A DNA stretch of 10,719 bases. Source: Kiritimatiellota bacterium. Its GTDB lineage: Bacteria; Verrucomicrobiota; Lentisphaeria; Victivallales; JAADHT01. The translations under genes were made by a program, and so were the position numbers. Positions 1-6,028 of the stretch are shown here, piece by piece (the stretch's first letter is position 1; each line of letters starts with the position of its first letter). The notes under the pieces are model-generated. The model had not been told where the DNA came from, did not search any database, and was given only the letters and a program-made list of their open reading frames with translations. The stretch lies in NCBI GenBank assembly GCA_013151705.1, contig JAADHT010000187.1, forward strand, positions 1 to 10,719, read 5' to 3'.

Positions 1-1522
1 GGTCGAGCTGGAATCCGGTGATGCCGTCTTTCGTTCCGGCGACTTTGAAGTCCATATCGCCGTAATGATCCTCAGATCCCAAAATGTCGGTGATTAGAAG
101 CGTTTTGCCGTCATTTCCTGTGACCAGTCCGCAGGAGATTCCCGCCACGGGGGCTTTTATCGGCACTCCGGCATCCATCAACGCGATTGTCGCACCGCAG
201 ATGCTGGCCATAGAAGTCGAGCCGTTCGAAGACATCACCTCGGAGACGCAACGCACCGTGTACTGATAGTCTTTGGGCATGACTTTGGCGACCGAGCGCT
301 CGGCTAGGTTCCCGTGTCCTATCTCTCGTCTTCCCGGTCCCATTATGCGTCCGGCCTCGCCGACACTGAAGTTCGGGAAATTGTAGTGCAGATAAAAGCG
401 TTTCTCGACATCGCCGATAATGGTGTCGGTAAGGATGGCGTCCCTCTTCTTGCCGAAGGTCGCTTGAACGAGCGCCTGGGTCTCGCCGCGTGAGAAAAGT
501 CCGCTGCCGTGCGATCTGGGAAGCAGTCCCGCCTCAGCCGTGAGCGGACGCAATTCATCGAGCGCTCTTCCGTCCGAACGTTTGCCTTTTTCGAGCATGG
601 CTTCGCGTACGGTCTCCTCTTCGAGTTGTTCGAAGGCGAATGAGATGTAACGGTCGAGTCCATCCACATCCGCGAATTTCGCGGATAGAGCTTTTTTCAT
701 CTCATTTTTGATCGCGCCCAGAGCCGCGTAGCGTTCATCTTTCGCATGGATGAAGCAAGCTTCCTCCAATTTTCCGGCGCAGAATTCTCTGATCGCCGCT
801 AAAATCTCCTCGGGAACGGTGAAAACCACCGGGGTGTCTTTCGCTTTTCCCACTTTCTTGGTTAATTCGTTGATCAGAGCTATTTGCTCTTTGACGATTT
901 CATTGGCGAAGACCAAAGAGTCGCGAAGATCCTCTTCGGAGCACTCGTCAGCGTCGCCTTCAATCATAATGGGTTTGTCGGCTAGACCGGAGTAGATAAC
1001 CTCCATGTCGCTTTTTTCCATTTGCGAGCGGGTCGGATTGGCGATGAACTGCCCGTCGACGCGTCCAATTCTGAGTGAGCCCAATGGCCCGTTGAAGGGG
1101 AGGCTTGAGATCGAGAGGGAAACCGACGCGCCCAGCATAGCCAGGGTGTCCGGATTGTTCTCCTCGTCGGCGCTGAGCACCAACGCCTGGATTTGAACTT
1201 CGTTGAAGTATCCTTTCGGAAAGAGGGGGCGGATGGGTCTGTCCGTCATCCTGCAGACGAGAATCTCGTTGTCGCTGGGACGTCCTTCCCGTTTGATGTA
1301 TCCACCCGGTATCCGGCCGGCCGCGCTGAATTTCTCGCGGTAGTCCACTTGTAGCGGGAAAAAGTCCGCTCCGTCGCGGGCCGATCCTCCACATGCGGTG
1401 ACCAAAACGATTGTGTCTCCCATTCTAACCGTGCAGGCTCCGTTGGCCAGTCCAGCCAGTTTTCCCGTTCCGATTTCGATTGTTCTTCCGTCTTTCAACG
1501 TGTGAACGACTTTCTGTTCCAT
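1..1522 (-). CDS. pnp: Polyribonucleotide nucleotidyltransferase (PNPase), C-terminus beyond window
   Basis: PNPase degrades RNA 3'-to-5' by phosphorolysis, usually as a trimer and often in a degradosome. My reverse-strand translation from the ATG at 1522 is open for 507 codons to the window edge. The first RNase PH domain shows FPLQVDY (residues 55-61), GGYIKREGRPSDNEIL (73-88) and DRPIRPLFP (94-102). A helical linker follows, then the second RNase PH domain with SHGSGLFSRGETQALV (337-352) and EDHYGDMDFKVAGT (484-497). Family members are about 700 residues, so the end of the second PH domain and the expected KH and S1 domains lie outside. The start is set by AAGGAG at 1529-1534, six bases upstream. 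rpsO is the upstream neighbour, the classical order, and the 250-base spacer holds a strong hairpin. No frameshift was seen. Confidence 0.97.
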   Translation of the reverse strand, partial: MEQKVVHTLKDGRTIEIGTGKLAGLANGACTVRMGDTIVLVTACGGSARDGADFFPLQVDYREKFSAAGRIPGGYIKREGRPSDNEILVCRMTDRPIRPLFPKGYFNEVQIQALVLSADEENNPDTLAMLGASVSLSISSLPFNGPLGSLRIGRVDGQFIANPTRSQMEKSDMEVIYSGLADKPIMIEGDADECSEEDLRDSLVFANEIVKEQIALINELTKKVGKAKDTPVVFTVPEEILAAIREFCAGKLEEACFIHAKDERYAALGAIKNEMKKALSAKFADVDGLDRYISFAFEQLEEETVREAMLEKGKRSDGRALDELRPLTAEAGLLPRSHGSGLFSRGETQALVQATFGKKRDAILTDTIIGDVEKRFYLHYNFPNFSVGEAGRIMGPGRREIGHGNLAERSVAKVMPKDYQYTVRCVSEVMSSNGSTSMASICGATIALMDAGVPIKAPVAGISCGLVTGNDGKTLLITDILGSEDHYGDMDFKVAGTKDGITGFQLD

Positions 1523-1628
1523 AATAAACTCCTTGTTTGAGGTTTGGAACCACGGCGTCGTCAAACGCGGACGTTGAATGGTAGATTGAAAAATGAGGTT
1601 TTCAGCTAGGATGGTAGCGGAATCGCGG

Positions 1629-1660
1629 TATCAAACACCGGAAACTTCCGGTTTTTGATA
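1629..1660 (-). promoter_or_regulatory. Intergenic hairpin between rpsO and pnp, possible processing site
   Basis: Two 7-bp arms, TATCAAA/TTTGATA and ACCGGAA/TTCCGGT, stack into a near-continuous stem. They are separated by a single C-T mismatch, and the apex is a two-base AC. No T-run follows on the minus strand, so it is not a canonical intrinsic terminator. In Escherichia coli an RNase III-cleaved stem in the pnp leader is the basis of PNPase autoregulation. This hairpin lies 107 bases upstream of the pnp start and could play that role. The position and pairing are seen; the function is inferred. Confidence 0.5.
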
Positions 1661-1732
1661 GCGTCCGAATTCCACAATATCCCGAGTGTGACGCTCAATG
1701 GTTCAAAAACACTATTCAATGTCGCGCGGTCG

Positions 1733-1760
1733 TCCGCGGAACCCGTATTGGTCCGCGGAA
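1733..1760. repeat. Paired TCCGCGGA octamers downstream of rpsO
   Basis: TCCGCGGA occurs at 1733-1740 and 1752-1759, 11 bases apart, and each copy is followed by A. The octamer is self-complementary, so the pair is both a direct and an inverted repeat and could form an 8-bp stem with an 11-base loop. It begins 13 bases past the rpsO stop (on the minus strand). There is no U-tract, so termination is doubtful. It could instead be a mRNA 3' stabilising stem or a protein site. Confidence 0.4.
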
Positions 1761-1772
1761 GACGCCGCATGA

Positions 1773-2039
1773 TTATTTTTTCTTTATATTCAGCTTGTCG
1801 GCTATATCATTGTAGCTATGAAGGTTTTCCCTTTTCAAATACGCCATGAGCTTGCGGCGTTTGTTCACCATGGCGATAAGGCCCCGGCTGGAGTGTTTGT
1901 CCTTCTTGTTCGCCTTGAGATGTCCCGTCATTTCAGTGATTTTACGCGTCAGAAGCGCTACCTGCACTTCCGATGATCCCGTGTTCGTCTCACTACCGCC
2001 GAACTCTTTGATTATCGCCGATTTTTCCACTTTATCCAT
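1773..2039 (-). CDS. rpsO: 30S ribosomal protein S15
   Basis: S15 is a primary binding protein of the 30S central domain, contacting the 16S three-way junction, and takes part in an intersubunit bridge. The 88-residue product has the standard family length. It has the helical S15 pattern, with GSSEVQVALLTRKI near residues 21-34, HLKANKKDKHSSRGL in the centre and KRRKLMAYLKREN towards the C-terminus. Only a poor GGA lies a few bases before the ATG and an AGGA lies further upstream, so translation may depend on leader structure. The leader (2040-2163) carries three hairpins; S15 represses its own mRNA through leader structures in several bacteria. pnp follows on the same strand. Confidence 0.97.
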   Translation of the reverse strand: MDKVEKSAIIKEFGGSETNTGSSEVQVALLTRKITEMTGHLKANKKDKHSSRGLIAMVNKRRKLMAYLKRENLHSYNDIADKLNIKKK

Positions 2040-2163
2040 AATTCCGTTTGCGTCCTATAATTGAAAACCCGCTCCAATGGCGACCGCGCCATCGGCTGAA
2101 AACATACTCATCCAAAAGAATTGGATGAGCCCGTTTCGAATCCTCGCCCGAATGAGCGAAACG
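2040..2163 (-). promoter_or_regulatory. Structured 5' leader of rpsO (candidate S15 autoregulatory leader)
   Basis: Three perfect stem-loops lie between the proposed promoter and the rpsO ATG. The first has 7-bp arms CGTTTCG/CGAAACG at 2132-2138 and 2157-2163. The second has 9-bp arms CTCATCCAA/TTGGATGAG at 2107-2115 and 2121-2129. The third has 6-bp arms ATGGCG/CGCCAT with a four-base loop at 2077-2092. None is followed by a convincing U-tract on the minus strand. Several structurally unrelated S15-binding rpsO leaders are known, so this is a reasonable candidate, but binding is not shown by sequence alone. Confidence 0.45.
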
Positions 2164-2169
2164 AAAAAG

Positions 2170-2196
2170 AATATACCTGAATGAAGTTTTTGCAAA
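2170..2196 (-). promoter_or_regulatory. Possible sigma-70-type promoter for rpsO
   Basis: On the minus strand TATATT (2175-2170) matches the -10 consensus at five of six positions. TTTGCA (2196-2191) is a weak -35 box with a short 15-base spacer. Transcription would start near 2163, exactly at the first hairpin of the leader. That agreement gives some support, but the -35 box and spacing are poor. Confidence 0.3.
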
Positions 2197-2237
2197 TTCG
2201 AAACGCGATTTTCTTCACATTTTTCATTAAAGTGTTG

Positions 2238-2267
2238 GGATCGGTTTGCATTGGATCGGTTTGCATT
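2238..2267. repeat. Exact tandem 15-bp direct repeat upstream of the FHA gene
   Basis: GGATCGGTTTGCATT is present twice head-to-tail (2238-2252 and 2253-2267) with no mismatch. It lies 72 bases upstream of the FHA start, in the divergent region shared with rpsO. Fifteen bases is about 1.5 helical turns, so two bound proteins would sit on different faces. It may be a regulator site or a recent slippage duplication. No clear promoter for the FHA gene could be fixed beside it. Confidence 0.8.
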
Positions 2268-2338
2268 TTCCGGTTTTCCGGTGTAGGGTTCGAATGTACA
2301 AAATCCGGGTTCTTCAATTTTTTTAAGGGGAAAACGTC

Positions 2339-3478
2339 ATGGAATCATCAAAGACGAAAATTGAAAGTTTCAAGACTATATCCAACGCCGAATCCACACT
2401 GAACCGAACGCTTGAAGGCGCGAAAACGGCTAAAAACGTTCCCGCTTCCCAAGATGGTCAGTTGCGTTGTTTCCAATTGGTTGACGAAGAATGGCGGTCG
2501 AAACAGTTCATGCCGAACGTTCAAACCGTTTCAATCGGTGCCGAGGGCATGGGCAACGAAATTGAAATCTCGGGAGACGACGTCGACAATCAGCATATGA
2601 CCGCAAAAAAATTCAACGGTCGATGGTATTTGATGGAGGTGGGCAAGAAGGATTTGACCCGAGTCAATGGTGTTCCGGCCAGACAGGCGGTTCTGGCGTT
2701 GAATGAAAGCGTCGCCGTCTCGATCGGCGGGAATCCGCTTGTTTTCGACTATTCCATGGGGAGAGGGGGAAACGCGGTTTTGACAGCTGGACACCCCGGC
2801 CCTTCGGATTTCCACATCGAGGATTCAAAAGGCCTTAAATTTCCGTTCTCCGCCGAGACCGCTTGTTTGGTGGGGGCTAACCCTCTATGCGGATTATGCA
2901 CCGGCGCCACGCTTTTTTTGGATAATTTCACGCAATCATCCGACAAACATTTTTTCAAGCGGCAATTCATTGGGGTTTTCTCCGTCATCAACTCGCGTTT
3001 GATGTTCGCGTCGTTTGACGAGTCTTTGACTCTCGACGGCAAACCCGCTCTCTCTCCGCAATCGGTATCGGATGGTTCGGAGCTCGCCGTCGGGCAATCC
3101 ACCATCAAATTGAACGTGCCATCCGAGTTGACGGGGCCCGAACCGGTCGAAGTCCCGGATTCTCCGGGAGAATCGGTATTGGCGCTCCTACCCGTCTCGG
3201 ATCCGAACAATGTTCTGCCGGACATCGAGATACCCGCGTCCATGCGCTCGATCACCATCGGAAGGTCGAGCAAAGTGTCGGATGTCGTCATATTGGAGCC
3301 GAATTTGTCGCGTAAGCACTCCCAATGCATAATATACGACAAAACCATAATGCTTTTCGACTGCGGAAGCAGCAACGGCACATTCGTGAACGGAGAGAAG
3401 ATCACGAAAAAAACCATCCATCTCGGCGACACCGTCTCGTTCGGGGACGTATCCTATTTCTTTTGTTACGCCGGATAA
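2339..3478 (+). CDS. Protein with one canonical and two degenerate FHA-like domains
   Basis: FHA domains bind phosphothreonine peptides and act as signalling adaptors. The C-terminal domain (about 302-379) is canonical: IGR at 307-309, SRKH at 324-327 and SSNGTFVNG at 344-352 supply the conserved Gly, Arg, Ser, His and Asn. Residues about 43-138 look like a second FHA fold, with VSIGAEG at 64-70, DDVDNQHMT at 80-88 and TRVNG at 107-111, but the phosphate-binding Arg and Ser are not obvious. Residues about 165-260 resemble a third: LVGANP at 177-182, a strand-rich core and LTLDGKP at 230-236. No signal peptide or membrane segment was seen, so it is probably cytoplasmic. The start is supported by AAGGGG at 2325-2330. 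No kinase or phosphatase gene is in the window, so its partner is unknown. The C-terminal domain is certain; the other two are inferred. Confidence 0.88.
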   Translation: MESSKTKIESFKTISNAESTLNRTLEGAKTAKNVPASQDGQLRCFQLVDEEWRSKQFMPNVQTVSIGAEGMGNEIEISGDDVDNQHMTAKKFNGRWYLMEVGKKDLTRVNGVPARQAVLALNESVAVSIGGNPLVFDYSMGRGGNAVLTAGHPGPSDFHIEDSKGLKFPFSAETACLVGANPLCGLCTGATLFLDNFTQSSDKHFFKRQFIGVFSVINSRLMFASFDESLTLDGKPALSPQSVSDGSELAVGQSTIKLNVPSELTGPEPVEVPDSPGESVLALLPVSDPNNVLPDIEIPASMRSITIGRSSKVSDVVILEPNLSRKHSQCIIYDKTIMLFDCGSSNGTFVNGEKITKKTIHLGDTVSFGDVSYFFCYAG

Positions 3479-3526
3479 ACGCTTGTCGGTTTTTAGAAGC
3501 TCCTGAAAAACGAAAAGCGTTTATCC
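3473..3526. terminator. 54-base inverted repeat between convergent genes
   Basis: A perfect 12-bp outer stem, GGATAAACGCTT (3473-3484) with AAGCGTTTATCC (3515-3526), encloses further pairing of TCG/CGA and TTTTTAG/CTGAAAA around an AAGCTC loop. Only two inner mismatches occur, and one pair is a G-T wobble. The left arm contains the FHA stop codon (3476-3478), and the flavin reductase stop is 24 bases beyond the right arm. It is well placed as a shared terminator or mRNA 3' end, although T-runs lie inside the stem and not after it. Confidence 0.55.
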
Positions 3527-3549
3527 ACTTCGGCGAAAGCGCCCAACCC

Positions 3550-4107
3550 TCATGCGTCGATGAGTTTCTCTCCGATTTTCCAGGCGGAGGCGAGTTTGCC
3601 GCCCAATCCGTGATACGAGCGGTCGTCCATGAAAAACAGTATCGGATCTAGTTTGGATGGAACGATGGTTCCATTTTCCAGGATCGACTCGTCGCAGTGA
3701 GTTTGAACGATTTTACCGATATAAACGTCATGCTCATGGAAATCGAAGGTTTTCAATAGTTCGCACTCCATGTTGACGGGACACTTCGAGATCATCGGAG
3801 CGCCGGAGTCGTCGCCAATGAACACATCGAACAGCGAGGCTTTATCCATTCTTTCTCCAGAGACGATTCCGCAGTAATCCACCTCGGTAACCATGTCAGT
3901 AGAGGGAATGTTCAGGCTGAACGCTTTGCTCTCTTTTATGCCGACGCATGAATAATGTTGCTGGTTGACGCTGATGGAGATCGTTCCCAAGTCCATTATT
4001 CCCAAGTGGGCGATCGTGATGAAGTTGGGTTTCCCGTTGACCATCGCGCCAACCAGCACGGTCGGCATTGGATAGAGGGCGTTGTGCGGTCCGAGTTTCG
4101 TCTTCAT
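3550..4107 (-). CDS. Flavin reductase-like / flavoredoxin family FMN-binding protein
   Basis: Members of this split-barrel family bind FMN and either reduce it with NAD(P)H or carry electrons (flavoredoxin). The 185-residue length is typical. Family-like features include YPMPTVLVG at 12-20, NFITIAHLG at 28-36 (the region that usually contacts FMN phosphate), FSLNIPS at 63-69, CGIVSGERMDK at 79-89 and the ECELL strand at 114-118. There is no signal peptide. An excellent ribosome site, AAGGAGG (4116-4122 on the reverse strand), fixes the start. The gene lies 147 bases downstream of proB on the same strand and converges with the FHA gene. The substrate cannot be told from sequence; the electron partner is unknown. 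Confidence 0.85.
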   Translation of the reverse strand: MKTKLGPHNALYPMPTVLVGAMVNGKPNFITIAHLGIMDLGTISISVNQQHYSCVGIKESKAFSLNIPSTDMVTEVDYCGIVSGERMDKASLFDVFIGDDSGAPMISKCPVNMECELLKTFDFHEHDVYIGKIVQTHCDESILENGTIVPSKLDPILFFMDDRSYHGLGGKLASAWKIGEKLIDA

Positions 4108-4225
4108 TGAAAAACCTCCTTGTTGTTATGCTGGTTTGGTAAAACCTTTTCCTTACGAGCCCATTGCAAAAGTCTGAACGACCGCGCGGCATCCCATTAT
4201 GAGCGGTAGGTGGATTTTTCAAAGC

Positions 4226-4244
4226 GGCGCGCGAAATCCGCGCC
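4226..4244 (-). terminator. GC-rich hairpin just downstream of proB
   Basis: GGCGCG and CGCGCC form a 6-bp stem around a seven-base loop, 11 bases past the proB stop. On the minus strand only three T residues follow before a GAAAAA stretch, so it is a weak terminator at best. The rest of 4108-4254 holds the flavin reductase ribosome site and no other clear signal. proB and the flavin reductase gene may be partly cotranscribed. Confidence 0.35.
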
Positions 4245-4254
4245 TGCTAACGGC

Positions 4255-5376
4255 TTAATACAAAGTCATGTTGCCACGGTGCACGGCCTCGTCGTCGCCG
4301 GAACCGATCAAACAATGAAATTCCCGGGATTTCATGCCCGCTATTTTCACGAGATCCGTCGAGGAGTAGTTTACAAGTCCCCTGGCCACCGCCTCGCCGT
4401 CCTCATTCAGAATATCCACGACGTCGCCCCGCTGGAACTCCCTGGTCACTTTCAGGATTCCGGACGGAAGAAGGCTTTTTCCCTTGATCGACAGCGCCCT
4501 GACCGCTCCCGCGTCAACCACCAAAGCGCCGGCCGCGTCGGAAAAGAAGCCAAGCCACCTTTTTCGTCCGCTCATACGCTTGGCGCTAGTGGGAACGAAC
4601 AACGTTCCTACATCCTCGCAATCGAGAATCCGCTTGACGATGTCGTCCCGCCGTCCGTCGGCGATGATCATCGGCTCACCGGCGCTCATGACCATTTTCG
4701 CCGCTTCGAGTTTCGTGCTCATTCCGCCTACTGACATCGCATCGTCATCGGTTCCGGTCGCGGATGCCATCATTTTCCGCGATATTGATTTGACCAAAGG
4801 AACGCGCGCGTCGAGTTCGCCTTTTCCGTTCACCGCGCGCAATCCGTCCACGGTCGTGAGAAGAATGGTAAGATCGGCTCTGGCCATCACCGCCAGAAGC
4901 GCCGCCAATTTGTCGTTGTCTCCAAATTTCAACTCGTCGATGGACACTGAGTCATTCTCGTTTATCACGGGAAGATTCCCTTGTTTCCAAAGTGCGTTGA
5001 CGCAATTCAACACGTTCAAATAGCGCTTTTTGTCGCGGAGATCGTCGGATGTGAGCAAAAGCTGCGCGGCGTGAAATCCGCGTTCGGCGCAATTGCGCTC
5101 GTAGATCGACATTAAGCGGCTCTGCCCCAAAGCCGCCAAGGCCTGTATGTCCGCGAGTTTCGCGCTTCGTTTTTTCAGAGAAAGTATGCGCATACCCATA
5201 CCGACCGCGCCGGAAGAGACCAGCATGACTCTTTTTCCGGAAGCCACGAGTGGCTCGAGCTGGGCGACTATCCTCGAAACGCTTTCGTCGTCCGGCAATA
5301 AGCGCGTTCCGACTTTCACGACGATCGTGCGCGCCCCGCCTATGAACTCTTTTCTCAATTTCAAATTGTCTTGCAT
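4255..5376 (-). CDS. proB: Glutamate 5-kinase with C-terminal PUA domain
   Basis: ProB phosphorylates L-glutamate with ATP to glutamyl 5-phosphate, the first step of proline synthesis. The 373-residue protein is full length for the two-domain form. The amino-acid-kinase domain has VVKVGTRL at 19-26, SSGAVGMGM at 54-62, INENDSV at 138-144 (glutamate binding), FGDNDKLAA at 151-159 and GGMSTKL at 217-223. A PUA domain occupies about 285-367. The ATG is preceded only by a poor GGG, and a degenerate intergenic repeat begins 15 bases upstream of the start codon. The usual partner proA is not in the window. Feedback inhibition by proline is usual for the family. Confidence 0.95.
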   Translation of the reverse strand: MQDNLKLRKEFIGGARTIVVKVGTRLLPDDESVSRIVAQLEPLVASGKRVMLVSSGAVGMGMRILSLKKRSAKLADIQALAALGQSRLMSIYERNCAERGFHAAQLLLTSDDLRDKKRYLNVLNCVNALWKQGNLPVINENDSVSIDELKFGDNDKLAALLAVMARADLTILLTTVDGLRAVNGKGELDARVPLVKSISRKMMASATGTDDDAMSVGGMSTKLEAAKMVMSAGEPMIIADGRRDDIVKRILDCEDVGTLFVPTSAKRMSGRKRWLGFFSDAAGALVVDAGAVRALSIKGKSLLPSGILKVTREFQRGDVVDILNEDGEAVARGLVNYSSTDLVKIAGMKSREFHCLIGSGDDEAVHRGNMTLY

Positions 5377-5390
5377 AAAAACCCGTTACC

Positions 5391-5414
5391 GTTCACCGCC
5401 AAGACGCCAAGAGC
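5391..5414. repeat. CGCCAAGA tandem element in the proB leader
   Basis: Two exact head-to-tail copies of CGCCAAGA lie at 5397-5412 inside a longer CACCGCCAAGACGCCAAGAG string. Read on the minus strand it is CTTGGCGTCTTGGCGGTG. From memory this closely resembles an intergenic element seen in many unrelated bacterial genomes. It sits where proB 5' leader signals would normally be. Confidence 0.5.
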
Positions 5415-5757
5415 TCCAAACCCGCTCGCGTCTTTGTCCAAGCGCGCGGCAAACCCCTGTTCGAAAAGGTCTCGCGACCAATACCCTATTTTCTTACGCT
5501 CCTTCTTCTTTCCGAGTTCCCAATCTTCTACGCATTGACGGCGGGAAATTTCGGAGATCGCGATCAAACAGCTAGTACACTACATCGCTTCCAAGGGATT
5601 TCCAGTGCGGAATCGTCAATGCTTCGTGTTTCGAGGACACCTATTTTTCCGCAACCCCCCTATGCGCCGCTTACGCATAAAAATTTGCGACGCGCCTCCG
5701 CGGACGCCTGTGGGACCAGGAAAGGGAATTGCTGGATTTTACATTAAACGCGCCGCT

Positions 5758-5793
5758 TTTTCCATTCGGCCCATCACTCCCATTTGGCCCATT
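5758..5793. repeat. Degenerate 9-bp minisatellite
   Basis: Four consecutive 9-base units follow the pattern NNN(C/T)CCAT(T/C): TTTTCCATT, CGGCCCATC, ACTCCCATT and TGGCCCATT. On the minus strand they read as repeated ATGGG-type units. The period is exact over 36 bases, although the first three positions of each unit vary. It resembles short ATGGG-rich intergenic minisatellites found in many bacterial genomes. Confidence 0.5.
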
Positions 5794-6014
5794 CTCAAAC
5801 GTCGACGCCGCGATTTTTTTATAAAACACCACATATTGCTGTTTGCATTTCACTTTCCACACTATACAGTGGTGTCGAAGCGACCGCTCCACCAAGTGGA
5901 CCAATCTCGTTCGAAAAATAGCGCGGGCGTTTTTCGTGGCGTGAAAACGCGTCAGCCGGGACGGGCCTGTGTGTTTTCCCGCACATTTTTTTCAAGGGCG
6001 AGTTGAAACGAGCC

Positions 6015-6028
6015 GGGGGGTTGAGTTG
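6015..6028 (+). promoter_or_regulatory. Ribosome binding site and TTG start deciding the bioF N-terminus
   Basis: GGGGGG at 6015-6020 is followed after five bases by TTG at 6026-6028. An in-frame GTG at 5969 would add 19 residues but has no ribosome site and encodes a segment unlike other BioF N-termini. The TTG gives an N-terminus of about 45 residues before the DFSSNNYLG motif, close to the family's usual spacing. Confidence 0.5.

Larger units (their letters stand above)
5377..6025. other. Non-coding divergent region between proB and bioF
   Basis: About 650 bases without a credible gene. It holds two degenerate repeat elements (5391-5414 and 5758-5793), one TCCGCGGA octamer at 5697-5704, and 7-base inverted arms ACACCAC (5826-5832) and GTGGTGT (5869-5875) flanking a TTTGCATTT stretch. 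Promoters for both flanking genes should lie here. I found a TATACA-like -10 at 5863-5868 but no -35 box at a good distance, so none is called. Short reading frames across the region look like chance. Confidence 0.6.

Noticed and set aside
2127..2163. tRNA T-arm-like TTCGAATCC
   Set aside because: The base expected to be G before TTCGA is wrong on both strands, and no acceptor, D or anticodon arms can be placed.
2261..2289. FHA promoter using TTGCAT in the second 15-bp repeat
   Set aside because: At 17-base spacing the -10 would be TAGGGT, matching only half of the consensus.
2108..2317. Minus-strand frame of 69 residues upstream of rpsO
   Set aside because: It starts at a weak codon without a ribosome site, and its internal MQTDP repeat is just the tandem 15-bp DNA repeat translated.
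2749..3432. 227-residue frame antisense to the FHA gene
   Set aside because: Codon-phase shadow of a well-supported gene; no family resemblance.
5361..5567. 68-residue minus-strand frame overlapping the proB start
   Set aside because: It translates the CGCCAAGA repeat element, has no ribosome site and shows no domain-like composition.
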